13,013 bases of DNA from an uncultured Synergistia bacterium. GTDB lineage: Bacteria > Eremiobacterota > SpSt-956 > JAKJGF01. Position 1 is the first letter of the stretch; the number at the start of each line of letters is the position of its first letter. Below, piece after piece: positions 1-6,730 of this stretch. Position numbers and translations under genes: made by a program. The DNA is taken from assembly GCA_937888925.1 (NCBI GenBank), contig CALARM010000907.1:1-13013 (forward strand). Direction: 5' to 3'. The notes under the pieces were generated by a model. That model was not told the origin of the DNA, ran no database searches, and saw nothing but the letters and a program-made list of their open reading frames with translations.

Positions 1-416
1 TAGATCTCTTTTTTATTCTTCCTCTTTTATGTTACATGGTTGTCACTATAGCCAGGATATTCGGCCAGAAACTTACTGTCGATATGGCAAAAGAATTAAT
101 TATAACATGTTTTGCCGGTTCTGTGAGTTTTCTCGGTTCCTATGCGTGCGGTAAATTTATACCTTTTATAGGAGGCCTTCTGACAGCACCTCTTATATTT
201 GCCTGTACCTATGGTATAGGCGATGTGGCAATAGCCTATTTCAGCCAGGAAGGAAAAATAAGCAGAGCCCAGATGAGGGATATATACAGCTCTTCTTTTC
301 AGAACAGCAAGAAATATTACAGCGGCGACCTTAATGAAGCAAAGGATTCACTCGAGAATATTAAAGACTATATTGATCCCGGTGAATATGAAAAGATAAA
401 GAAGAGGCTTGGATAA
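1..416 (+). CDS. DUF697-like membrane protein, C-terminal part (5' end outside window)
   Basis: The reading frame is open from the left edge (first full codon at position 3) to the TAA at 414-416. The ATG at 36 is therefore probably internal, because the codons before it (reading DLFFILPLLCY) continue the domain. The visible part reads Asp, hydrophobic helix, 'MVVTIARIFGQKL', a second hydrophobic stretch, 'GKFIPFIGGLLTAPLIFACTYGIGDVAIAYF', and then a charged tail of about 50 residues. This resembles the DUF697 (YcjF-type) domain, whose usual pattern is a helix ending in IAxxYG, then an IPxxG turn, then a TxxxGxxxxxYF helix. DUF697 proteins are membrane proteins often fused to or found near GTPases. 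The missing N-terminus would show whether a GTPase domain is present. The tail after the domain is mostly helical and charged. The family call is by pattern recognition only. Confidence 0.6.
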   Translation, partial: DLFFILPLLCYMVVTIARIFGQKLTVDMAKELIITCFAGSVSFLGSYACGKFIPFIGGLLTAPLIFACTYGIGDVAIAYFSQEGKISRAQMRDIYSSSFQNSKKYYSGDLNEAKDSLENIKDYIDPGEYEKIKKRLG

Positions 417-446
417 AATCTAAAAAAAATAACGGAAGTATACATA

Positions 447-554
447 TGTCATTGCGAGATTAAATTATTCTATGAAGCCGGAAGAGTATCCAATCCCGAC
501 AGTTTTCAATATACTGTCGGGATTGCTTCGTTGCTTTGCTCGCTCACAATTACA
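447..554. repeat. Imperfect palindromic element with 13-bp hairpin core
   Basis: The core is a perfect 13-bp inverted repeat (491-503 with 513-525, arm caatcccgacagt) around a 9-nt loop. The outer ends are also related as inverted repeats: tgtcattgcgag at 447-458 and ctcacaattaca at 543-554, with two mismatches. The right half contains 'gattgcttcgttgctttgctcgctca'-type sequence, split here as gattgcttcgttgc followed by tttgctcgctc. This matches the dispersed intergenic 'cattgcgag...gaagcaatc' palindromes seen in many uncultured bacterial genomes. It fills the gap between convergent genes ending at 416 and 562, so the hairpin may also stop transcription from both sides, although no clean U-tract follows the stem. 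Confidence 0.65.
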
Positions 555-561
555 GATTTAA

Positions 562-1560
562 TTATTTACTTGCTTCTTCAATAGCAACTGCCACTGACAC
601 TGTGGCTCCTACCATAGGATTATTACCCATTCCTATGAGTCCCATCATTTCGACATGAGCCGGCACCGATGATGATCCGGCAAACTGGGCGTCTCCATGC
701 ATTCTTCCCATTGAATCTGTCAATCCGTAGGAAGCAGGTCCTGCTGCCATATTGTCGGGATGTAGTGTTCTTCCTGTCCCGCCTCCAGAGGCAACAGAGA
801 AATATTTCTTGTTGTTTTCTCCTGCCCATTTTTTATAGGTTCCTGCTACAAGGTGCTGGAATCTTGTCGGATTTGTAGAATTACCTGTTATGGAAACATC
901 TACCTGTTCATGTATCATTATTGCAACACCTTCGCTTGCATCATCTGTTCCATAGGCCCTTATGCTTCCTTTTTCTCCTTTTGAGAACTGTTTTTCTTCT
1001 ACAATTGTGAGTTCTCCCGTATGGTAGTTATATTCTGTTTTAACATAGGTAAATCCGTTGATTCTGGAAATAATATATGCAGCATCTTTTCCCAGTCCGT
1101 TCAGGATGACCTTCAGGGGCGTCTTTCTTACTTTATTTGCTTTCTTTGCTATTCCTATGGCACCTTCGGCAGCGGCAAAGGACTCATGGCCTGCAAGGAA
1201 GCAGAAACATTTTGTTTCTTCTCTTAACAGCATTGCACCGAGATTTCCATGACCTTTACCGACTGCTCTGCTGTCTGCAACAGACCCCGGTATACAGAAT
1301 GCCTGAAGACCTATGCCGAGTATCTCTGCCGCTTCGGCAGCAGTTTTTACGCCTTTTTTTAGAGCAATAGCACAGCCCAGTGTATATGCCCAGACAGCAT
1401 TTTCAAATGCTATGGGCTGAACTCCTTTGACGATTTTATCTACATCTATGCCTTTTGAAAGACAGAGTTCTCTTACTTCTTCAAGGTTTTTAAAGCCATA
1501 TTCAGCAAGGCACTTATTTATTTTTTCAATTCTTCTTTCATAGCCTTCGAAACTAACCAC
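562..1560 (-). CDS. GGGtGRT protein
   Basis: This 332-aa soluble protein carries the motif that names its family, SGGGTGRT (GGGTGRT at residues 259-265). The motif is followed by the highly conserved C-terminal stretch with LHPDNMAAGP, MGRMHGDAQFAGSS and GLIGMGNNPMVGAT. Length and ends fit the full-length family. The biochemical function is not established. Conserved cysteines and the constant neighbourhood with a NifU/IscU-like scaffold suggest a role around iron-sulfur clusters (inference). It starts with GTG at 1558-1560, giving MVSFEGYERRI, which agrees with family N-termini of the form 'M..FE.YERRI'. The upstream aaggag lies about 12 nt from this GTG, longer than usual; the only in-frame codon at ideal spacing is ATT (1564-1566), followed upstream by a stop. 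It is the second gene of an operon, 29 bp after the scaffold gene. Confidence 0.93.
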   Translation of the reverse strand: MVSFEGYERRIEKINKCLAEYGFKNLEEVRELCLSKGIDVDKIVKGVQPIAFENAVWAYTLGCAIALKKGVKTAAEAAEILGIGLQAFCIPGSVADSRAVGKGHGNLGAMLLREETKCFCFLAGHESFAAAEGAIGIAKKANKVRKTPLKVILNGLGKDAAYIISRINGFTYVKTEYNYHTGELTIVEEKQFSKGEKGSIRAYGTDDASEGVAIMIHEQVDVSITGNSTNPTRFQHLVAGTYKKWAGENNKKYFSVASGGGTGRTLHPDNMAAGPASYGLTDSMGRMHGDAQFAGSSSVPAHVEMMGLIGMGNNPMVGATVSVAVAIEEASK

Positions 1561-1589
1561 TTGAATTCACATCTCCTTTACAATATTAA

Positions 1590-2282
1590 TTATTCATGTC
1601 TCGGATCTATAATTTTTACTGCCTCGGAAAACCTTCCGTACGTGCCTATATTCTTTTCATAGGCTTCTTTGTGGGCAATTCCTTTTTTGATGGCATCCAT
1701 CATTTTTCCAAGGTGAACAAATTGATAGCCTATAACTTCATTTGCTTCGTCAAGGCCGAGTTTTAATATATAGCCTTCAGCCATTTCGAGATATCTTACA
1801 CCTTTGGCTTTTGTACTGAACATTGTTCCTATCTGTGAGCGCAGGCCTTTACCCAGGTCTTCAAGTCCTGCTCCTATAGGAAGTCCTCCTTCGGAGAATG
1901 CTGTCTGAGTTCTTCCGTATACCAGTTGTTTGAATATTTCCCTCATTGCAACATTTATAGCATCACAGACGAGATCAGTATTCAGAGCTTCCAGTATGGT
2001 TTTCCCTGTGAGGATTTCTGCTGCCATTGCAGCAGAGTGAGTCATTCCTGTACATCCGAGCGTCTCTACAAGAGCCTCTTCTATAATACCGTCTTTTACG
2101 TTCAGCGTTAATTTGCAGCCTCCCTGCTGTGGTGCACACCAGCCTATACCGTGAGACAGACCGGATATATCTTTGACTTCTCTGGCTTTTACCCATTTCC
2201 CTTCTTCAGGAATCGGGGCAGGCCCGTGATCAGGCCCTTTCTTTACACAGGCCATGCATTCAACTTCATGTGAATAATTCAT
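1590..2282 (-). CDS. NifU/IscU-like iron-sulfur cluster assembly scaffold protein
   Basis: This 230-aa protein has an IscU/NifU_N-type fold, recognised by three spaced cysteines in the expected contexts: GWCAPQQGG (Cys49), ETLGCTGM (Cys77) and DLVCDAIN (Cys106). They correspond to the cluster-ligand cysteines of IscU. Extra cysteines are Cys9 and Cys12 (CMAC, near the N-terminus) and Cys56. The C-terminal half (from about residue 120, with GRTQTAFSEGGLPIGAGLEDLGKG) is absent from ordinary IscU and belongs to the longer subfamily that accompanies GGGtGRT proteins. The ATG start at 2280-2282 is supported by aaagggga about 9 nt upstream. It is the first gene of the operon and the GGGtGRT gene follows. 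The family is confident. Whether this protein feeds general cluster assembly or one dedicated enzyme cannot be read from the sequence. Confidence 0.92.
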   Translation of the reverse strand: MNYSHEVECMACVKKGPDHGPAPIPEEGKWVKAREVKDISGLSHGIGWCAPQQGGCKLTLNVKDGIIEEALVETLGCTGMTHSAAMAAEILTGKTILEALNTDLVCDAINVAMREIFKQLVYGRTQTAFSEGGLPIGAGLEDLGKGLRSQIGTMFSTKAKGVRYLEMAEGYILKLGLDEANEVIGYQFVHLGKMMDAIKKGIAHKEAYEKNIGTYGRFSEAVKIIDPRHE

Positions 2283-2407
2283 AAATTTTATCCCCTTTCA
2301 TATGATTTTTGGCAATTCTTTAATGAAATTTTTATCTTAAACATCCTTTCCCATTACATTTTAGAATTTATTAAAATTAGATATAATAAAAAATTATCCT
2401 TTTTTAT

Positions 2408-2452
2408 ATAAAAAATAATGCGTGATGAATTTCATCACGCATTATTTTTTAT
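2408..2452. terminator. Bidirectional intrinsic terminator
   Basis: A near-perfect inverted repeat has arms 2408-2429 and 2431-2452. The GC-containing core is gcgtgatgaa/ttcatcacgc, flanked by A-runs on the left arm and T-runs on the right, so each strand ends in a U-rich tract. It lies just after the stop of the Met-rich transglycosylase gene on the - strand and is the best terminator in the window. It also separates that gene from the scaffold operon that starts at 2282. Confidence 0.85.
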
Positions 2453-2480
2453 TGATCACTGATTACTGATCACTGCTCAC
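2453..2480. repeat. Degenerate heptanucleotide array A (4 units)
   Basis: Four units with a strict 7-bp period: TGATCAC, TGATTAC, TGATCAC, TGCTCAC, followed by a partial TGA. Read in another phase, the core is NTCACTG. The array sits between the terminator at 2408-2452 and the stop codon of the transglycosylase gene at 2487. It shares its core, inverted, with the array at 6731-6751. Confidence 0.75.
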
Positions 2481-2486
2481 TGAAAA

Positions 2487-3491
2487 TTACCCCTGTGCTT
2501 TATATTCCTGATAGCTTGCCATTACTCTCTGGACATAGGTCTGTGTTTCCTTGAATGGCGGGACGCCTCCGTATTTCTTTACATTACCCGGGCCTGCGTT
2601 ATAGGCAGCAACTGCGAGCTTCATATCACCGCCGAACTGTTTCATTAACTGTCCTATATATTTTGCTCCACCCATAATATTCTGTCCGGGGTCATAGGCA
2701 TTCTGGACTCCGAGGCCTCTTGCCGTTGCCGGCATAAGCTGCATAAGTCCCTGTGCTCCGCAGTGAGATGTAGCCTGAGGATTAAAACCGGATTCATTTT
2801 TTATTATTGCTTTTACCAGTGCGGGGTCAACTCCGTTTTTCATCGCTTCCTGGTTTATAATATTTGCATACTGGCCTGATACAGGATTGCCTCCGCCTGC
2901 TCCTGCCATTGCACCTGCTCCATTGGCGCCTGCATAAGCACCTGCATAGGGCTGGCCGTTAGGTCCTATACCTGCATATGCTCCCGCACCGCCGCCGCCC
3001 ATACCGGGCATCATTCCGCCGCCCATACCGGGCATCATTCCGCCGCCCATACCGGGCATCATTCCGCCGCCCATACCGGGCATACCACCCATCATACCAG
3101 GCATCATACCGCCCATAAACGGATTCGCTCCGCCGCCCATCATCATCATCATCATCTGCATCATCTGCATCATCATCTGCATCATCTGCATCATAGGATT
3201 CTGCTGCATACCCATGAAATTACCGACACAGTTTCCCATCATACCACCCATGCCTTCCATACCAGGCATCATACCGCCCATCATACCAGGCATCATACCG
3301 CCCATCATACCAGGCATCATACCGCCCATCATTTCCTGGCATGGACCTCCTGTAAGTCCCTGCATCATCTGCATTAACTGCATCATAGGATTCTGTGGCA
3401 TCATACCACCCATCTGTCCCATTGGTGAACCACCAAAATAATTATTTACCATAGTTGTGGAATTATTGGTATTACCTATTCCTATTCCCAT
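2487..3491 (-). CDS. Lytic transglycosylase with Met/Gly/Pro-rich N-terminal domain
   Basis: The 334-aa protein has two parts. Residues about 205-334 form an SLT-type lytic transglycosylase domain: catalytic Glu233 in KNESGFNP, then GLMQLMPATA, NIMGGAKYI, AAYNAGPGNV and a final ETQTYVQRV. Such enzymes cleave the MurNAc-GlcNAc bond of peptidoglycan. Residues about 20-200 are low complexity, with about 60 methionines by hand count. They include repeated GMMPGMGG/MMGGMMPG octapeptides, a run of Met and Gln near residues 99-118, and then Gly/Ala-rich AYAG units. No signal peptide or lipobox is visible, so export by a non-Sec route or a cytoplasmic pool must be considered. The start at 3491 is supported by a perfect aggaggt 7 nt upstream. 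The catalytic domain resembles that of the next upstream gene, including the shared C-terminal 'PPFKxTxxYV...YxEYK' ending. The function of the Met-rich domain is unknown. Confidence 0.9.
   Translation of the reverse strand: MGIGIGNTNNSTTMVNNYFGGSPMGQMGGMMPQNPMMQLMQMMQGLTGGPCQEMMGGMMPGMMGGMMPGMMGGMMPGMEGMGGMMGNCVGNFMGMQQNPMMQMMQMMMQMMQMMMMMMGGGANPFMGGMMPGMMGGMPGMGGGMMPGMGGGMMPGMGGGMMPGMGGGGAGAYAGIGPNGQPYAGAYAGANGAGAMAGAGGGNPVSGQYANIINQEAMKNGVDPALVKAIIKNESGFNPQATSHCGAQGLMQLMPATARGLGVQNAYDPGQNIMGGAKYIGQLMKQFGGDMKLAVAAYNAGPGNVKKYGGVPPFKETQTYVQRVMASYQEYKAQG
3001..3072. repeat. Tandem repeat, 24 bp x 3 perfect copies (in CDS)
   Basis: Three identical 24-bp units, each beginning ataccgggcatcattccgcc on the + strand, with partial copies on both sides. 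Each unit encodes one octapeptide of the GMMPGMGG type on the - strand, at about residues 140-164 of the transglycosylase. Because the repeats are perfect at the DNA level, recent expansion by slippage is likely. Confidence 0.9.
3261..3332. repeat. Tandem repeat, 24 bp x 3 perfect copies (in CDS)
   Basis: A second set of three identical 24-bp units in the same gene, each beginning accaggcatcataccgccca on the + strand, encoding MMGGMMPG-type octapeptides at about residues 54-77. Its codons differ from those in the 3001-3072 array, so the two arrays expanded separately from related peptides. Confidence 0.9.
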
Positions 3492-3802
3492 TTTCTATAC
3501 CTCCTCGGAGTATTTTTATTGTTTGCTGAAGTTAGTTGTCTATTCAATAATTATTATCACTTCATTTTTAAAAAAGTAAATAAGTGGGGAAAAAAAACTG
3601 GAAGAATTTGTAAACAGGAGTTAACTGTTTTGCATAAGAGTGCCTTCGCATCGATTCCCCGGTTATGATTGATAAATCAGTGCCATATTTACCGCAGGCA
3701 AAACTAAAAATATCTACATCGTAGTTACAGTTTGTATCGTAACGCGTTACGGGAGGATATTAATTGGCCTAACATTTTGCCGGAGTTATTTTTCTTGCAG
3801 TC
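3492..3802. other. 311-bp gap between transglycosylase genes with unexplained structured block
   Basis: On the - strand this is the leader of the Met-rich transglycosylase gene. From 3759 down to 3568 there is an open - strand frame of about 63 codons with no good start (first Met codon at 3649-3651). The same stretch has several dyads: a 14-bp perfect palindrome (3738-3751), a 7-bp stem gttttgc/gcaaaac that encloses about 65 nt, and a 6-bp hairpin aaacag/ctgttt just outside it. I compared it by eye with the c-di-GMP-I, c-di-AMP (ydaO) and cobalamin riboswitch cores and found no match. The part next to the gene (3492-3600) is AT-rich and unremarkable apart from the ribosome binding site. Confidence 0.5.
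3738..3751. promoter_or_regulatory. Perfect 14-bp palindrome, possible operator
   Basis: The sequence cgtaacgcgttacg is its own reverse complement. It lies about 250 bp upstream of the Met-rich transglycosylase start and about 50 bp after the stop of the other transglycosylase gene. It could be a binding site for a dimeric regulator or part of a larger RNA or DNA structure. No regulator gene in the window is an obvious partner. Confidence 0.35.
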
Positions 3803-4492
3803 CTAAGTTTTATATTCATTGTAAAATTCTGTCACTTTTTTTACATAATGTCTGGTTGTCTTAAAAGGAGGAACTCCTTTATATTTATTTACATTACCGG
3901 GTCCGGCATTATAAGCTGCAAGCATTAGTTCTTTATTGCCTTTATACTTTTTAGATAAATGGCTCAGATATTTCGCTCCTGCATTTATATTCTGTTCCGG
4001 ATTAAATCGGTCTGAACATCCCAGGCTTTTAGCAGTAGATGATGTAAGCTGCATAAGGCCGGCGGCTCCTTTGTTGACAGCTTTCGGATTAAACTCGGAT
4101 TCCTTTCTTATTACTGCTTTTACCAGGGCAGGTTCTACTCCATATTTTTCTGCTGCTTTATTTATTATATCAGCATATTTTCCTGTTACTTTCTTGCTGC
4201 CCGGAGTTGTTTGTTCTGTACCTGTAATTCCCGCCTGAGCACCTGTTACAGTTTTCGCTAAATCTGACTGAACCTGAAGCATAGATGCAGAAGCAGCAGG
4301 ATTTGAAGTGTCTATATTTTTAGTTCTTAAATCAGATAAATTTGTTAACTCTGTCTGACTGTAAGATTCTGTTTTTATATCATTGTTTTTTTCTTCTACT
4401 GACTGAGGAGATTTTTCATTTACTTTTAAATTCTGTGGTTTATACTGAGTTGCAATTCCTCTGTTAACAGTATTTGTATTTATTGGTTGCAT
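3803..4492 (-). CDS. Lytic transglycosylase (SLT domain) with disordered N-terminus
   Basis: This 229-aa protein has a C-terminal SLT domain (residues about 105-229): catalytic Glu131 in RKESEFNP, AAGLMQLTSSTAK, NINAGAKYL, AAYNAGPGNV and TTRHYVKKV. The usual GLMQLMP motif reads GLMQLTS here. Residues 1-104 are polar, rich in Asn, Thr, Ser and Lys, and look disordered; they show no signal peptide and no lipobox. The ATG at 4490-4492 has only a modest site (aggaag about 12 nt upstream, or ggtg about 5 nt upstream), and the nearby upstream ATG runs into a stop. It lies 115 bp after the S41 protease gene and is followed by the structured gap and its paralogue. Murein cleavage is expected from the family. 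How it reaches the wall is unclear; a flagellar-type export route is possible but not shown. Confidence 0.88.
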   Translation of the reverse strand: MQPINTNTVNRGIATQYKPQNLKVNEKSPQSVEEKNNDIKTESYSQTELTNLSDLRTKNIDTSNPAASASMLQVQSDLAKTVTGAQAGITGTEQTTPGSKKVTGKYADIINKAAEKYGVEPALVKAVIRKESEFNPKAVNKGAAGLMQLTSSTAKSLGCSDRFNPEQNINAGAKYLSHLSKKYKGNKELMLAAYNAGPGNVNKYKGVPPFKTTRHYVKKVTEFYNEYKT

Positions 4493-4607
4493 TTAATCAC
4501 CATGCTTCCTGAAAATTATAATTTTAAATTATCGAAATACAGGTTATATTAAAAACCTTTATTATTAATATCACGACAAATCTCCATCGGTAAAGAGGAA
4601 AGAAAAA

Positions 4608-5912
4608 TTAATTAAGATATTCTATTGCTTTTTGCAATTGAAGATCATCACTTTCTTTTTTTATAATTTCATTCATCTTTACTTCTATATCAGGCTTAAG
4701 ACCTGATTTATCTATGTTCCTTCCGAGAGGTGTAAGGTAATATGAGGTAGTTATTTTTAATACGCCTGATATACCAAGAGGATATATAGTCTGAACACAT
4801 CCTTTCCCGAAGGTTTTGGTACCTATTAAAATACCTCTTTTATTATCCTGAATGGCACCGGCAGTGATTTCCGATGCACTTGCACTGTACTCATTTATCA
4901 GAATGGCAAGAGGAAATTTTGTGTCTCTTCCTTCTGATTTATAAATAAGAGGGTAAGAACATTTTTCTTTTACTGTCACTATTTTGCTCTCTTTCGGAAG
5001 GAATTGGCTGCATACACTGACGGCACTTTCCACGTATCCGCCGCCGTTATTTCTTAAATCCAGAATATAAGCCTTTGCTCCTTTTGCTTTTAATTCTTCC
5101 ATAGCTTTAGTAAGTTCTGTTCCGGTTGTAATGCTGAAGGATCTGACTTTTATATAGCCTGTGGATTTATTCATCAGGCTGTAAGATACATTATCTATGT
5201 GTATGACTCTGCGGATAACAGTAATATCTTCCGGCTCTGCTCTTCCTCTTTTTACTCTTAAGATTACCTCTGTTCCTTCCTGTCCTCTGACCTCTTTTAT
5301 TGCTTCTTCAATAGATATGCCTTCAGTATCAATGCCATTGATTTTGAGTATTATATCACCGGGTTCCAGACCTGCTTTACTGGCAGGACTATTTTCTATG
5401 ACTTCAATAATTATCGGTTTTTTTCCGTTGTTTTTATTTAATTCCATAGAAATACCTATACCGGAATAATCATTCATATTAATGGATTTAACAAAATCTC
5501 TATATTCAACGGGGTCCATATAATAACTGTAGGGATCATTCAATGCTTTAAGCATTCCGTCAATACCTTCTCTGAGTATGTCTCCTGCAGGTAATTTATC
5601 TGATGCGCAGGAAGAAATAATCTCATTGAGTCTGGATGCAAAAAGCTTTAAATCTTCTTCTTTATTGGCTGTTATTTTAATGGTTTTTATATCTGGAGAA
5701 CATTTATTTTTTTTCAGGAATGATTTTATACCGTCAAAAGCTCCTGTAAATAGTGCCTGTCTGTCAATATCACCTGCAAAATGTTTCTCCGCAGATTTAT
5801 AAATTTCTATGATAAGTTCTGTATTGATGTGGCTGTTATCTTTTGCCGTAAGATGGCCGGATAATAGAAAAAATATTAATAATAAGAGTAATATTGTAGA
5901 TTTTTTTATCAT
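4608..5912 (-). CDS. S41 family C-terminal processing protease with PDZ domain
   Basis: This 434-aa protein begins with a Sec-type signal or anchor (MIKKS, then a Leu/Ile/Phe core to about residue 18, then a polar region with no lipobox Cys). After an N-terminal helical region with the conserved 'ALNDPYSYYMDP' comes a PDZ domain (about 150-225; IGISMEL, ENSPASKAGLEPGDIILKING). The S41 protease domain (about 245-415) follows, with DLRNNGGGYVESA, EYSASASEITAGAIQD and TFGKGCVQT. The catalytic Ser/Lys pair is most likely Ser345 and Lys370, 25 residues apart as in Tsp/CtpA. These enzymes trim or degrade exported proteins in the periplasm or outside the cytoplasmic membrane. The gene starts 20 bp after the SUMF1-fold gene with only a weak Shine-Dalgarno sequence, so it is probably co-transcribed and perhaps translationally coupled. 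Substrates are unknown; the neighbouring murein lyases are one guess. Confidence 0.93.
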   Translation of the reverse strand: MIKKSTILLLLLIFFLLSGHLTAKDNSHINTELIIEIYKSAEKHFAGDIDRQALFTGAFDGIKSFLKKNKCSPDIKTIKITANKEEDLKLFASRLNEIISSCASDKLPAGDILREGIDGMLKALNDPYSYYMDPVEYRDFVKSINMNDYSGIGISMELNKNNGKKPIIIEVIENSPASKAGLEPGDIILKINGIDTEGISIEEAIKEVRGQEGTEVILRVKRGRAEPEDITVIRRVIHIDNVSYSLMNKSTGYIKVRSFSITTGTELTKAMEELKAKGAKAYILDLRNNGGGYVESAVSVCSQFLPKESKIVTVKEKCSYPLIYKSEGRDTKFPLAILINEYSASASEITAGAIQDNKRGILIGTKTFGKGCVQTIYPLGISGVLKITTSYYLTPLGRNIDKSGLKPDIEVKMNEIIKKESDDLQLQKAIEYLN

Positions 5913-5932
5913 AAATAACTATCTTTCATCTG

Positions 5933-6709
5933 TCAAGCATTTTTGCAGCATCTGAATCCTATAGTGCTTATACGGCCTACATCAGGGGTGCAAAAACCTC
6001 TTCTGCTGCACCTGTATGAATTCATTTCCCTTGTAGTCCGGGATACGCCTCTGATTACTTTATATCTTCCTGAAGGAGGCCCCTGGGGGTTTCTTAAATG
6101 GCCATAACGATAATAGTAAAAATCATACCAGTCACTGCACCATTCTTCTACAGAACCGAGCATATCCATTACACCGTAAAAACTGGCTCCTTCCGGAAAC
6201 CTTCCTGCAGGGAGTGTGCCATCAAAATTCTGCTTTTTTCTTACATGTTCTTTTTTATCCATAAAGGGATTATCGCAGAAATTTTTATCCCATTTATTTC
6301 CCCATGGAAAAATCCTTCCGTCTGTTCCGCGGGCAGCTTTTTCCCATTCCGCTTCTGTGGGAAGTCTTTTTCCTGCCCAGTCGCAGTAAGCTTTTGCATC
6401 TTCCCATGTAAGACACGTGGCGGCATGATCCATTTTCTGGTCATACATAAAGCTCTGATCTATAACTCTTTTAAAATCACCTTTTACATTATAATTTGTT
6501 GATTTTACAAAATCTATGTATTGACCTATTGTTACAGGTGTTTTGTCTATATAATAATCATTTACGTAAATTTTTCTTTTAGGTTTTTCTCTTAATTCTC
6601 CATCCAGATCGTCTTCATCACATCCCATCCAGAATTCTCCTGCAGGGATATGCATCATTTCGGAATTGTCTTTACCATGTCTTATGGATTTGAATTTTTT
6701 CTCAGCCAT
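5933..6709 (-). CDS. SUMF1/FGE-fold protein, probably not a formylglycine-generating enzyme
   Basis: This 258-aa soluble protein is one SUMF1 (FGE-sulfatase) domain from residue about 17 to the end. Family markers are IPAGEFWMGCDE, YYIDKTPVTIGQYIDFV, LTWEDAKAYCDWAGKRLPTE followed by AEWEKAARG, FPWGN, VMDMLGSVEEWCSDWY, VIRGVSR and a terminal STIGFRC. In true formylglycine-generating enzymes two cysteines after the RGGSW motif bind the copper that oxidises the sulfatase cysteine. Here the equivalent stretch (about 221-234, VSRTTREMNSYRC) has neither at those places, so sulfatase activation is unlikely (my alignment by eye). Many bacterial SUMF1 proteins of this type have unknown or binding roles. 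The start at 6709 has agaggtg about 9 nt upstream. The S41 protease gene follows after 20 bp. No sulfatase gene is present in the window. Confidence 0.88.
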   Translation of the reverse strand: MAEKKFKSIRHGKDNSEMMHIPAGEFWMGCDEDDLDGELREKPKRKIYVNDYYIDKTPVTIGQYIDFVKSTNYNVKGDFKRVIDQSFMYDQKMDHAATCLTWEDAKAYCDWAGKRLPTEAEWEKAARGTDGRIFPWGNKWDKNFCDNPFMDKKEHVRKKQNFDGTLPAGRFPEGASFYGVMDMLGSVEEWCSDWYDFYYYRYGHLRNPQGPPSGRYKVIRGVSRTTREMNSYRCSRRGFCTPDVGRISTIGFRCCKNA

Positions 6710-6730
6710 TTATATACAACACCTCTTTGT

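Noticed and set aside
36..416. ATG at 36 as the true start of the first gene
   Set aside because: The frame is open to the window edge and the upstream codons continue the membrane domain, so the gene is more likely truncated by the window.
3214..3441. 75-codon Pro/Ile-rich + strand frame
   Set aside because: It is the antisense shadow of the Met/Gly/Pro repeats of the transglycosylase gene.
3665..3724. 19-codon + strand small ORF (starts MIDKSVPYLPQ)
   Set aside because: No ribosome binding site and no + strand promoter; kept only as part of the unexplained block.
3741..3775. Integron attC site suggested by ggcctaac and gcgttacg
   Set aside because: The order and spacing of the R and L boxes do not fit, and no integrase or cassette array is present.
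3492..3802. Known riboswitch (c-di-GMP-I, c-di-AMP/ydaO, cobalamin) in the transglycosylase leader
   Set aside because: Fragments such as ggcaaa and ggcctaa occur, but the required core motifs are absent or in the wrong order on both strands.
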